A DNA stretch of 64,000 nucleotides from Clostridia bacterium UC5.1-1D2 (GTDB lineage: Bacteria > Bacillota > Clostridia > Lachnospirales > Lachnospiraceae). How positions within the stretch are numbered: the first letter of the stretch is position 1; every line of letters starts with the position of its first letter. The position numbers were made by a program, and so were the translations under genes. The DNA lies in contig BBZN01000001.1 of assembly GCA_001304855.1 (NCBI GenBank), forward strand, positions 1 through 64,000, in the 5' to 3' direction. The notes beneath the pieces are model-generated. The model was not told the DNA's origin. It worked only from the letters and a program-made list of their open reading frames with translations, and made no database searches. This document shows, piece by piece, positions 9,817 through 18,627 of this stretch.

Positions 9817-10968
9817 ATGAACAAAAAGGAAGCAAATGAGATTAAGAAGCTTTTTACACCTGCAAATTGTGCTGTCAGCCGGATCTGCGGCTGTTATGTG
9901 GATTCGGAGAAGAATAAGAGGACGGAGCTTAAGGAAGCCTTTTTGTCCCTGCCTGAGGAGGAAGCCTTCAAATATTTTTCGATTTTTAGAAATGCTCTGT
10001 CAGGAACGGTGGGCAAGAACCTGATCAATATGGAGTTTCCGCTGCACACGGAGGAAGAAGGGGGAACCCAGAATTTTCTTCTCAAGCTGAGAGACAGCCA
10101 GTTAAAGGATGACGGGCTGCTGGAGGAATTTTACGACAAGGTCATCGCCAATTACGATTATGCAGAGAATTATTATATTATTCTCATCCACTGCGCCTAT
10201 GACATTCCTGCCAAGTCCACAGACGGTCTGGAGATGTTTGACGCTTCCGATTATGTGTATGAGTTTATTCAGTGCACAATCTGTCCTGTAAAGCTTTCCA
10301 AGGCGGGTTTGTGTTACAATACGCTGACCAATGCCATAGAGAACCGCAGCAGGGACTGGCTGGTGGAGGCTCCTGAGCAGGGATTTTTATTCCCGGCCTT
10401 TAACGATAGAAATTCAGATATACACGGACTTCTCTACTACTCCAAAAATCCGGAGAATATGCCGGAGGGGCTTATAGACAATCTTCTGGGCTGTGTTATG
10501 CCTATGACGGCCAAGAGCCAGAAGGAAACCTTCCAGGCGATTGTAGAGGAGACCCTGGGGGAGAACTGCGATTTTGAAACTGTGAAAAATATCCATGAGA
10601 ATCTCAGTGAACTTGTGGAGGAGACGAAAGACGAACCTGCTCCTCTGGTATTGGATAAATACCAGGTGAAAAAGCTGCTGGAGACCAATGGGGCCAGTCC
10701 CCAGCGTCTGGAGGAGTTTGACAAACGTTATGAGGAGGTGGAAGACGGTCCGGCTGCCGCTTTTGTGGCGTCTAATGTGGTGAACACGAAAAGTTTTGAA
10801 ATTAAAACACCGGATGTGAGTATCAAGGTGGCGCCTGATAAAACGTATCTGGTGGAGAACAAACTGATTGAGGGAAGACCTTGCATTGTCATTGCCATCA
10901 GCGAGTATGTGGAAATTAACGGAATTTCTGTGCGGCCGGTGGCAGCTCCCAAAGAGGAGGGAGAATAG
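9817..10968 (+). CDS. DUF4317 family protein
   Basis: Intact 383-residue soluble protein recognised as the DUF4317 family, which is common in Firmicutes and has no assigned function that I know. The N-terminus reads MNKKEANEIKKLFTPANCAV with a nearby CGCYV; the middle carries a charged helical region; no signal peptide or membrane segment is seen. Start ATG follows AGGAGAGAAC. It appears to be transcribed alone from the promoter at 9716-9744. The hairpin-forming GC-rich stretch at 10984-11020 could end the transcript, but it lacks a good T-run. Confidence 0.8.
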   Translation: MNKKEANEIKKLFTPANCAVSRICGCYVDSEKNKRTELKEAFLSLPEEEAFKYFSIFRNALSGTVGKNLINMEFPLHTEEEGGTQNFLLKLRDSQLKDDGLLEEFYDKVIANYDYAENYYIILIHCAYDIPAKSTDGLEMFDASDYVYEFIQCTICPVKLSKAGLCYNTLTNAIENRSRDWLVEAPEQGFLFPAFNDRNSDIHGLLYYSKNPENMPEGLIDNLLGCVMPMTAKSQKETFQAIVEETLGENCDFETVKNIHENLSELVEETKDEPAPLVLDKYQVKKLLETNGASPQRLEEFDKRYEEVEDGPAAAFVASNVVNTKSFEIKTPDVSIKVAPDKTYLVENKLIEGRPCIVIAISEYVEINGISVRPVAAPKEEGE

Positions 10969-11061
10969 GCGGCCGGTCTACATATAGAAATAGCCGGCTT
11001 TCCGGACAGGATCCGGGGAACCGGCGCTCTCTCAACTATCTTTTATCGAATGTCCACACCG

Positions 11062-11482
11062 TCAGATACGCTCTGCGTTGTCGCGCATAAATTTGTATTC
11101 TGCTACGGAACGGTCAAAGGTCTGAATGTGATAGAAAAGCCAGTCTCTGACTTTTTCGCTTACCTTTTCTACAAAGCATCGGTAGGACCTTCCTCCTCTG
11201 TGAGCATTTCATGAAGTTCTTGAACCGTAGTTCTCAATTCCTCATGCTTTTCCATATGTTCCTTTAAACCAGGATATCCCATGGCTTTCTGAAGAGCTTC
11301 CTCTGCCTGAAAGTGAAATTCCGTATAATCGGCCAGGAAATTTAACATTCTGGCTGCCCCGCTCTGGTTGGAACGTTCTTCACAGCTGACTAATAAATCA
11401 TTGATCTTGCTTATAAGCTCCTTATGCTGTGTATCGATAGTCTCGTTGCCTGTTAACAGTCATCTGTAAATTCTGCATACAT
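11062..11482 (-). CDS. Bacteriohemerythrin, broken by two single-base deletions
   Basis: Not visible as one open frame; found by reading across breaks near 11460 and 11174 (AAAA read as AAA). The repaired product, about 140 residues, carries the hemerythrin di-iron ligand pattern: IDTQHKEL, then FHFQAEE, then HMEKHEEL, then WLFYHIQTFDRSVAEY. The start MYAEF stands in for the usual short N-terminus. These are oxygen-binding four-helix proteins used for oxygen sensing, delivery or protection in anaerobes. It is a single gene, convergent with DUF4317 and divergent from the NUMOD1-type gene. Confidence 0.82.
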
Positions 11483-11632
11483 TTTGGGCACCTCCAGTTT
11501 TTGATAATTCTAATTTATCACAGAATAGGGAAAAATACTATGGCTTTTGCAACAATTATTGAGAAATGGCACTATATATCTTCAATATGAATACACTGAA
11601 TACAGGGAGACATATATGTGTAATAAGTTGTC

Positions 11633-11661
11633 TGGACAAAGTTGTCAATAGTTGATATAAT
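11633..11661 (+). promoter_or_regulatory. Sigma-A type promoter for the NUMOD1-type gene
   Basis: TGGACA at 11633-11638, a spacer of 17, and a perfect TATAAT at 11656-11661, followed by GGGAGG and the gene start about 50 bases on. Confidence 0.65.
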
Positions 11662-11711
11662 GACTATGTGGATTTGGAAATAATAAGAAAAATGGGAGGA
11701 TGAATATACAG

Positions 11712-12146
11712 ATGAGTCGGACAATTGAAGCAGGTTATGTGTATCGCCAATATACCACAGATGGTGTAATGGTAGCTGATTACAAGAGTTCCAGAGATGC
11801 ATTTGCAGCTACCGGTGTATCTATCGGTTCCATAGCCAGAGCAGCCCATGGAGAGCGGAAGACCGGGGGAGGTTTTTTGTGGAGAAAGATTCCTGAGGGG
11901 GCTCCAAAAGAGAATATACAGGTAGATCTTACCAGCAAGATAGGAAACCACGCAAAATGTCCTCTGGTACAGATGACTCCGGACGGCCAGGTGGTGGGAG
12001 AATATATGTCCATTGCCCATGCCAGCCGCGCTTTGAAAATTAACAGAAGAAGCTTATCCTGCGCAATCAACGGTTCGCAGAAAACCGCAGGCGGTTACGT
12101 TTGGGTGGCAAAAGAGGTTGATGAGGAAGAGGCGTACGATTATTGA
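11712..12146 (+). CDS. Stand-alone NUMOD1-type DNA-binding repeat protein
   Basis: Protein of about 144 residues with two copies of a NUMOD1-like helical motif. Copy 1 is about residues 15-55 (DYKSSRDAFAATGVSIGSI then KTGGGFLWRK). Copy 2 is about residues 85-135 (EYMSIAHASRALKINRRSL then KTAGGYVWVA). NUMOD1 modules normally tether homing endonucleases to DNA; no GIY-YIG or HNH nuclease motif is present here. The ATG at 11712 is favoured over 11700 because GGGAGG ends at 11699, too close to the first ATG. Function is unknown; DNA binding is inferred from the motif. Confidence 0.7.
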   Translation: MSRTIEAGYVYRQYTTDGVMVADYKSSRDAFAATGVSIGSIARAAHGERKTGGGFLWRKIPEGAPKENIQVDLTSKIGNHAKCPLVQMTPDGQVVGEYMSIAHASRALKINRRSLSCAINGSQKTAGGYVWVAKEVDEEEAYDY

Positions 12147-12243
12147 TTCTGGCTTTTGAGAAGGGGGACAGAATTGCAGGTATACATAATAATATAGAAG
12201 GAATATGTAATTTGAATTTGCTGTAAGGAATTATTTGACGGAA

Positions 12244-12272
12244 GCAGTTGTCCTGTGGGGCGGCTGCTTTTT
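12244..12272 (+). terminator. Rho-independent terminator after the NUMOD1-type gene
   Basis: Ten-pair stem GCAGTTGTCC / GGGCGGCTGC with loop TGTG, followed by TTTTT at 12268-12272. Confidence 0.75.
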
Positions 12273-12418
12273 CAATGTCTGGACAGCTATTTCCTTTCCG
12301 TCTTCTTTCAGTAGTTTTATGAATAATAGAAAAAACACGCAGAATTATGATTAAATTTGCGATATTTTTGTGGAAATTTGCGAGAATTTATAGTACAATA
12401 AAAAAAGAGAATTTACTG

Positions 12419-12492
12419 CACTAAGGGGTCAAAAGACGCCCGCTAAGTGCCAGTGACATGTATCGCACATAAGAGACCAAAAGACGGTCTCT
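12419..12492 (+). promoter_or_regulatory. Tandem hairpin leader upstream of the PH-domain/phosphofructokinase genes
   Basis: Two hairpins about 45 bases apart, both presenting the loop AAAAGAC (12431-12437 and 12479-12485). The second is a perfect 7-pair stem, AGAGACC / GGTCTCT. The first pairs GGGGTC with GACGCCC with one bulge. Each is followed by CTAAGT. A plausible -10 (TACAAT, 12394-12399) lies just upstream, so both hairpins would be in the 5' leader RNA. No known riboswitch matches that I recognise. Confidence 0.5.
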
Positions 12493-12519
12493 AAGTCTCA
12501 TAACGAGGAGGAACTTTGG

Positions 12520-12920
12520 ATGAAGCGTGGAGATATGTTGTGGAGTGACCGCAAACGGAACTGGCTGGGGCTGCATGGACATTTACTGTATATGGGCTTA
12601 CGGAGGATCGGCTGTTTATTAAGACCGGCTGTTTTAATATCCATGAGGATGAAGTGCGGCTGTACCGGATTTTAGATCTGTCCCTGCGGCGTTCCTTCTG
12701 GCAGAGAATCATCGGTTTGGGAACGATTCATGTGGACAGCTCCGATAAGACAATGAAGGCCTTTGACATCTGTAATATCAGGGACTGTGAGAGCGTGAAG
12801 GAGCAGCTGTCACAGCTGGTGGAGCAGGAGAGAGATAATAAGCGGGTTTCCTCCAGAGAATTTATCGGGGGATACGCAGATGAAGGGGAAGATTTTGATG
12901 AGCCCGACGGCCATTATTAA
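12520..12920 (+). CDS. PH-domain (bacterial YdbT/bPH2-like) protein, frame broken
   Basis: About 133 residues once a break near 12574 is repaired (CCATGG read as CATGG). The beta-rich centre reads FTVYGLTEDRLFIKTG, then EDEVRLYRILDLSLRRSFWQRI, then GLGTIHVDSSD, the pattern of bacterial pleckstrin-homology-like domains. No membrane helix is seen, so this is a cytoplasmic stand-alone domain. The start ATG at 12520 follows GAGGAGGAAC. It lies 32 bases ahead of the phosphofructokinase gene and probably shares its transcript and hairpin leader. Confidence 0.65.
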
Positions 12921-12952
12921 TAGAAAGAAATGACTAAGAAAGGGGACTTTTT

Positions 12953-14190
12953 ATGGCAAAAAAGCGAAACATTATTGTGGGACAATCAGGGGGACCAACG
13001 GCAGTGATCAACTCCAGCCTTGCGGGGGTATATAAGACGGCCAGGGAGAGAGGATTCCATAAAGTATATGGTATGCTCCACGGAATCGAGGGCCTTTTGG
13101 ATGAAATGTATGTGGATTTATCTACTCAGATTCACTCGGATATGGATATAGAACTGCTGAAACGCACACCGTCGGCATTTCTGGGTTCCTGCCGCTACAA
13201 GCTGCCGGAGATTCATGAGAACCCGGAGTTCTACGAGAAGATATTTTCGATTCTGGATAAGCTGGATATAGAGGTATTTATCTATATAGGCGGAAATGAT
13301 TCCATGGACACCATCAAGAAGCTGTCCGATTATGCCATTGTGAAAGGACATAACCAGAAGTTTCTGGGCGTTCCAAAGACCATTGACAATGACCTGGCGC
13401 TCACGGACCATACGCCGGGATTTGGCAGCGCAGCCAAGTACATAGCCACCTCTACAAAGGAGGTAATCCGGGACGCCATGGGCTTGTCCTACAGAAGGCC
13501 TATGATCACCATCATGGAGATTATGGGGCGGAACGCCGGATGGCTTACAGGCTCTACGGCTCTGGCTAAAACTGAGGAGTGCTGCGGGCCGGATTATATT
13601 TATCTGCCGGAGATCACGTTTGATCTTGAAAAGTTCCATAAAAAATGCGGGGAGCTTCTTAAAAAGAAACTATCCATTGTGATTGCCGTATCGGAGGGAA
13701 TCAAGGTTGCAGACGGCAGATATGTGTGCCAGATGGCAGGAGGCAGCGATTACGTGGATCCCTTCGGCCACAAACAGCTGGCAGGAACCGCTGATTATCT
13801 GGCCAGTTATCTGGCGGCGGAACTTGGCTGTAAAACCAGGGCGGTGGAACTGTCCACCCTTCAGAGAAGCGCATCCCATATGGCTTCCAGAGTGGATATC
13901 AACGAGGCGTTTATGGTAGGCGGCGCTGCTGTGAAAGCTGCCGACGAGGGGGATACCGGAAAGATGGTAGTCATTGACCGTGTTTCCGACGATCCTTATA
14001 TGAGCGCAGCCGGTATCTATGACGTACACAAGATAGCCAATAATGAAAAACCGTTCCCAGAAACTGGGTGAACAAGGACGGCAGCTATGTGACGGAGGAA
14101 TTTATCAACTATGTGGAGCCATTGATCCAGGGGGATTACCAGCCCTTTATGGTCAACGGACTGCCACAGCATCTGGTTTTAAGGCGGTAG
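12953..14190 (+). CDS. Pyrophosphate-dependent 6-phosphofructokinase, frame broken at the C-terminus
   Basis: Phosphofructokinase of about 412 residues. The N-terminus GQSGGPTAVINSSLAG is the nucleotide/PPi-binding loop. The key motifs are GGNDSMDT and PKTIDNDL. An Asp in the first motif and a Lys in the second, in place of Gly and Gly, mark the PPi-dependent enzymes. The substrate-binding MGRNAGWL is present. One break near 14048 (six A read as five) removes the natural C-terminus; the repaired frame ends at a TAG at 14188-14190. Start ATG follows AAAGGGGAC. It would catalyse reversible fructose-6-phosphate phosphorylation in glycolysis. Confidence 0.88.
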
Positions 14191-14267
14191 AGGGACGTTA
14201 AAAGCCCAAATTTTCTATGAAAAGCTAAAAAAAGGAAGTTAGAAATCCATCTGTAAAGGATAAGAAT

Positions 14268-14310
14268 CAGGTCGGTTCTCCAGAATTTTGGGAGCCGGCC
14301 TGAATTTTGC
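14268..14310 (+). terminator. Likely terminator after phosphofructokinase
   Basis: Inverted repeat CAGGTCGGTTCTCC (14268-14281) / GGGAGCCGGCCTG (14290-14302) followed by AATTTT. The T-run is short. Confidence 0.6.
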
Positions 14311-14399
14311 ATAAAGACAAGGCTGTGAATGAGAAAAGTTTTAATAATATTGCATATAGAAAAACCAAAATTTTCCAGGTCTTGGGCATGAAACGAAAT

Positions 14400-14428
14400 T
14401 TGACAATTGAATATAATAGTGATATATA
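14400..14428 (+). promoter_or_regulatory. Consensus sigma-A promoter for the HPr-like gene
   Basis: Perfect TTGACA at 14400-14405, spacer 17, TATATA at 14423-14428. Together with the terminator it explains the 324-base gap 14191-14514; nothing else was seen in it. Confidence 0.75.
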
Positions 14429-14514
14429 TATTTCAACAACTTCAAAATGAATTGTTTGAGGACATTTTCCATCTGCTGGCCAGATGAATGTCCGCCCAAA
14501 AAGGAGTCCTGTAT

Positions 14515-14760
14515 ATGAAAGAAAAGAAAATCATGTTACCGACAATGGCTGATGCAAAGAGGTTCGTTGATGAAGCTACAAGGTGTGACTTTGATATTGA
14601 TGTATTTTATAATCGGGTAACAATTGATGCAAAGTCTATCCTTGGCGTTCTGAGCCTGGATTTAACCCGTGTGCTTACGGTTCAGTTTCAGGGAAGTGAT
14701 GAACGGTTTGAACAGTTTCTGGATACCATTTCACCGGAATCCATCAGCCAGGCCGCTTAA
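14515..14760 (+). CDS. HPr-like protein lacking the phosphocarrier histidine
   Basis: Small protein of 81 residues with the HPr fold pattern. The second half, DAKSILGVLSLDLTRVLTV, matches the regulatory-serine region of Gram-positive HPr (Ser in AKS-x-x-GV). The N-terminal active-site loop, normally GLHARPA, reads TMADAKRFV and has no histidine. It therefore should not carry PTS phosphate; a Crh-like regulatory role is the closest known parallel, by inference. Start ATG at 14515 follows AAAGGAG; an upstream in-frame start at 14488 lacks such a site. It has its own promoter and terminator. Confidence 0.75.
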   Translation: MKEKKIMLPTMADAKRFVDEATRCDFDIDVFYNRVTIDAKSILGVLSLDLTRVLTVQFQGSDERFEQFLDTISPESISQAA

Positions 14761-14832
14761 GGCAGGGAAGCTTTAACTTCGGCTGAAGAAGGGCGGAACT
14801 GCTGTTTACGGAGTGAGCAGCGGCCCTTTGGA

Positions 14833-14869
14833 GAGGATTGCGAACGTCTGTTTGCAATCCTCCTTTTTT
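14833..14869 (+). terminator. Rho-independent terminator after the HPr-like gene
   Basis: Nine-pair stem GAGGATTGC / GCAATCCTC with a 12-base loop, followed by CTTTTTT. Confidence 0.85.
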
Positions 14870-14931
14870 GTGTTATGATAGCTGGAGACAAAGCGTGAAA
14901 AAAGTTTCCGCAGGCAGGAGGAGTCGGGGGA

Positions 14932-17362
14932 TTGGAGACACAGGCACAAATTCGTATATCTGTACGGAATCTGGTGGAGTTTGTCCTGCGAGGGGGAGAT
15001 CTGGACAACCGGAGAACAGCCGGAGCCAAGAAGGAAGCCATGCAGGCCGGAAGCCGGCTCCACAGGAAGATACAGAAGCGCATGGGCAGCAGTTACCGGG
15101 CTGAGGTCGGTTTAAAGCACCAGGTTCAGGAGGAGAACTTCCAGATTCTGGTGGAGGGAAGGGCCGACGGCATTATAACGGAACCTTCCGGCGTGACCAT
15201 CGATGAGATCAAATGTATTTATATGGATTTAGAGCGGCTGGAGGAGGCGGATCCTTTGCATATGGCCCAGGCCCTGTGCTATGGTTATTTTTATTGCTGT
15301 GACAGAGGGCTGGGCTCCATCGATATCCAGATTACCTACTGTAATATAGAAACAGAGCAGATCCGCAGGTTTAAAGAGAGCCGCAGCTTTGAAGCCCTGG
15401 AACACTGGTACGGCGGCCTGATTCATGAGTATGTGAAGTGGGCCAGATACCTGTATCACCACGGCCTGCGCCGCCAGGAATGTTTAAAAGAGCTGCCCTT
15501 CCCCTACCCTTACAGGGAGGGACAGAAGGAGCTGGCCATAGACGTATACCGATCCATTGTCAGAAAACGGAACCTGTTTATTCAGGCGCCCACAGGGTGG
15601 GAAAAACCCTGTCCACCATATATCCCAGTCTGAAGGCGATGGGAGAGGGACATGGGGAAAAACTGTTCTACCTCACTGCCAAGACCATAACAAGGAGTGT
15701 GGCCGAGGAGGCCTTTGCCATTCTGCGGGAGAAAGGGAACCTGTATTTTAACACGGTGACCATCACAGCCAAGGAGAAGCTTTGCGTCATGGAGAAGCCT
15801 GACTGTAACCCGGACGATTGTCCAAGAGCGAAAGGGCATTACGACAGGGTAAATGACGCCGTATATGAGATCCTGGGCGAGGTGGAGGGAATCACCAGGG
15901 AAAAGGTGCTGGAGTACGGTGAAAAGTATCAGATCTGCCCCTTTGAGTTCTGCCTGGATATCAGTAATTGGGTGGATGGAATTATCTGTGATTACAATTA
16001 TGTGTTCGACCCCAATGTGCGTCTGAAACGGTACTTTGCAGAGAGTGAACCGGGCCGGGCCTATCTCTTCCTGGTTGACGAGGCCCATAATCTGGTTACA
16101 AGAGCCAGAGAGATGTACAGCGCAAGTCTTGTCAAGGAGGATGTGCTTCTGGTGAAGCGGATCCTTAAATCCCATTCCGGCGCAGGAAAGGCTGTGGAGC
16201 TTCTGGAAACATGCAACAAACGTTTTTTGGAATTAAAGCGTTCCTATGGGGAGGAGAGCAGAGAAGGGGTTCTTCACAGGCAGGTTCTGGGCAGCGGCTA
16301 TGAGATACTGCCTGAGGTGAATCTCCTGTCTCTGAATCTTATGTCTATGTTTGCAGAGCTGGAAACCTTTATGAACGAACATGCGGAGTTTGCAGACAGG
16401 GATCTGGTTCTGGATTTTTACTTCCGGGTGAGGGATTTTCTCTATGTCTACGATCGGCTGGATGATAATTACCGGATATATGCGATGCTTCGCTCCGACG
16501 GAAGTTTTATGGTGAAGCTGTTCTGTGTCAATCCGGCTGTGAATCTGAAGGAATGCCTGGATAAGGGAACCAGCACCCTGTTCTTTTCCGCTACGCTGCT
16601 GCCCGTCCAGTATTATAAGGAACTCTTGAGCGGAAATCAGGAGGAGTATGCAGTCTATGCCAGCTCCCCCTTTCCGCCGGAAAACCGCCTGGTCCTGGCG
16701 GCCAGCGATGTCAGCAGCCGCTACAGCAGGCGTGGACCCTATGAGTATGAGAAAATTGTGGATTACATTTGCAGGATCGTGGAGGGGAAAAAGGGGAATT
16801 ATATGGTGTTCTGTCCCTCCTACCTGTACCTCAGCGAGATAGAGGAGCGCCTTGCAGGGAGACAGGAAGCGGGCCGTCTTACGTTTACATGGCTGGCACA
16901 AAAGGGGAGGATGACGGAGGAGGAGCGGGAAGCCTTCCTTCACAGCTTTGAGGAGGAACGGGATTCGTCTATGGCCGCCCTCTGCGTCATGGGCGGAATC
17001 TTTTCCGAGGGGATCGACTTAAAAGAAGAGCGCCTCATCGGCGCTATTATAATAGGAACGGGGCTGCCCCAGGTAAATACGGAGCAGGAGATCCTGAAGG
17101 AATATTTTGATGAGTCTCAGGGCAGAGGCTTTGATTATGCTTACCAGTACCCGGGGATGAATAAGGTGATGCAGGCGGCAGGGAGGGTGATACGCACAGC
17201 CGGTGATAAGGCGTGATCGCCCTGCTGGATGAACGGTTTCTGGAGGAGGAGGCAGTAGCCCTCTTTCCAAGAGAGTGGGGAACCTACACCGTTGTGAACC
17301 GCTTTAATGTAGAGCAGGCTGTGAGGGAATTCTGGGAGGGCCGGGGTAGGGCTGAAAATTGA
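14932..17362 (+). CDS. PD-(D/E)XK nuclease-XPD/DinG-like helicase fusion, frame broken twice
   Basis: Large DNA repair-type enzyme of about 810 residues. Residues 1-170 carry a PD-(D/E)XK nuclease core (GRADGI, then IDEIKC). A superfamily 2 helicase follows: Walker A APTGVGKT, recovered across a break near 15597 (GGGG read as GGG), DEAH box as VDEAHN, and motif VI-like QAAGRVIRT. Between Walker A and the DEAH box sits a set of cysteines (CVMEKPDCNPDDC, later ICPFEFC) that fits the 4Fe-4S domain of XPD/DinG. A second break near 17208 hides the last 50 residues. The start is a TTG at 14932 behind AGGAGG. No partner gene is adjacent. Confidence 0.82.
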
Positions 17363-17401
17363 TTTTGGCCGTCCGCCATGGCCCCTCATTGGGGGCAAAA
17401 C

Positions 17402-18276
17402 TTACAGCATATCCATAAACTGCCGCGCGGCCTGGGACACAGGCAGGCTTTCGTTATAGGCCACAACCATCTGCCTGGAGGGCAGCTGTTCTTTCAGGTT
17501 CAGAATAAACAGCTCCCTGTCCTCCCCAGGAATACAGAAGTCGGGTACAAAAGCGATACCCAACCCGATGCGGGCCAGGTCTATCAGCAGATCATTGCTG
17601 GAGAGTTCAATTTCAGGAACCAGATCCAGCTGGCTTTTTTGGAAGATTTGGTGGAGGAATTCGCTGGTTGTGCTTTTCGGTCCAGCATCATAATGGGGTA
17701 GGCCAGGAGGGACTCCAGTGTGATCGGTTTTCCCTCCAGCGGGAACGCCGTTCTGCTGGCTGCAAAGACGTCATGGAATTCATTGATAACCCGTGTGTTC
17801 AGATTGCCGGGAAGGGCGGAGTTGGGATAGTTGGTAATGATAAAATCAGCCTGTCCGTTCTCCAGAAACCGGGCGCATTCGATGGAGGTCTGATTAATTA
17901 CTTTAATGTGTATGTTGGGATATTCTTTATGAAAACGGTTCAGGTATGGAACCAGATAATAGCGGCAGATGGTGTCGCTGGCGCCGATGCGCAGCTGGCC
18001 TCCGTTTAAGGTGTGGGCCTCCAGAAGCTGGTTTTCGCCCTTTTTGATGAGATTCATAGCCGGTTCAATATGTTTTAAAAGAATTTCCCCCTCAGGGGTA
18101 AGCTGCACTTTTTTTGTGCTTCGTATAAAAAGAGGCTGATTCAGTTTCCGCTCCAGGACTTTAATGGACTGGCTCACCGCAGACTGGGAAATAAACAGCT
18201 GCTTGGAAGCCTCGGAAAAGCTGAGTGTAACTGCCACGTGATAAAATACTTTGTATAGTTCATAGTTGATATCCAT
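17402..18276 (-). CDS. LysR-family transcriptional regulator (CysL-like), frame broken
   Basis: The N-terminal helix-turn-helix is unmistakable: LYKVFYHVAVTLSFSEASK, then LFISQSAVSQSIKVLERKL. The effector domain shows GGQLRIGASDTICRYYLVPYL and the later IGLGIAFVPDF once the break near 17675 (five A read as four) is repaired. Length is about 291 residues, normal for the family. Start at 18276 is preceded on its strand by AAGGAGGAC. It faces away from the sigma-like gene, with 350 bases between the two starts that contain two inverted repeats. Convergent with the nuclease-helicase gene. Regulon unknown. Confidence 0.85.
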
Positions 18277-18394
18277 TATTAAGTCCTCCTTATAAAGTAA
18301 GCTTATCTTATCACGCGCTGCGAGGATTTGTAAAGAGCTTTGGGCCTATATTCTGCATGAAACGAAATGTAACTGTTCAGACGGCGCATCTTCT

Positions 18395-18413
18395 TGACCG
18401 AAAAGACCGGTCA
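18395..18413. repeat. Inverted repeat with loop AAAAGAC
   Basis: TGACCG at 18395-18400, AAAAGAC, CGGTCA at 18408-18413: a perfect six-pair stem with the same seven-base loop as the two leader hairpins at 12.4 kb. Confidence 0.55.
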
Positions 18414-18418
18414 GGAAG

Positions 18419-18438
18419 CATCGGATGTCCATCCGATG
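18419..18438. repeat. Near-perfect 20-bp palindrome
   Basis: CATCGGATG and CATCCGATG separated by two bases, between the divergent LysR and sigma-like genes. The two-base gap makes a DNA operator more likely than an RNA hairpin. Confidence 0.45.
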
Positions 18439-18512
18439 TGAAAAGTGGCGCAAAAGAGGCCTGAACTGTTACAACGAAATAACTTTTTCTTCCTTGGGTT
18501 CTTGCAGGCGGC

Positions 18513-18541
18513 TTGACTTATCTATAAGTATGGATTATCCT
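18513..18541 (+). promoter_or_regulatory. Possible promoter for the sigma-like gene
   Basis: TTGACT at 18513-18518, spacer 17, TATCCT at 18536-18541, about 85 bases before the proposed start. Confidence 0.45.
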
Positions 18542-18627
18542 GGAATTGTGTATTCAGAAGAAGATTTTAGAGTATCAGGCCCTTCGTCAGAGGGAAGGCA
18601 GCCGGGAAAGAGAAGGAATATAAGAAG

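Noticed and set aside
10984-11020. Terminator after the DUF4317 gene
   Set aside because: The GC-rich inverted repeat is imperfect and lacks a following T-run, so it is mentioned but not listed.
12419-12492. CRISPR repeat or transposon end for the repeated AAAAGAC units
   Set aside because: Only two units with differing stems, no spacer array, no cas genes and no transposase nearby.
16233-16943. A 236-codon minus-strand frame inside the helicase gene
   Set aside because: Shadow of the helicase reading frame; no start signal or family match.
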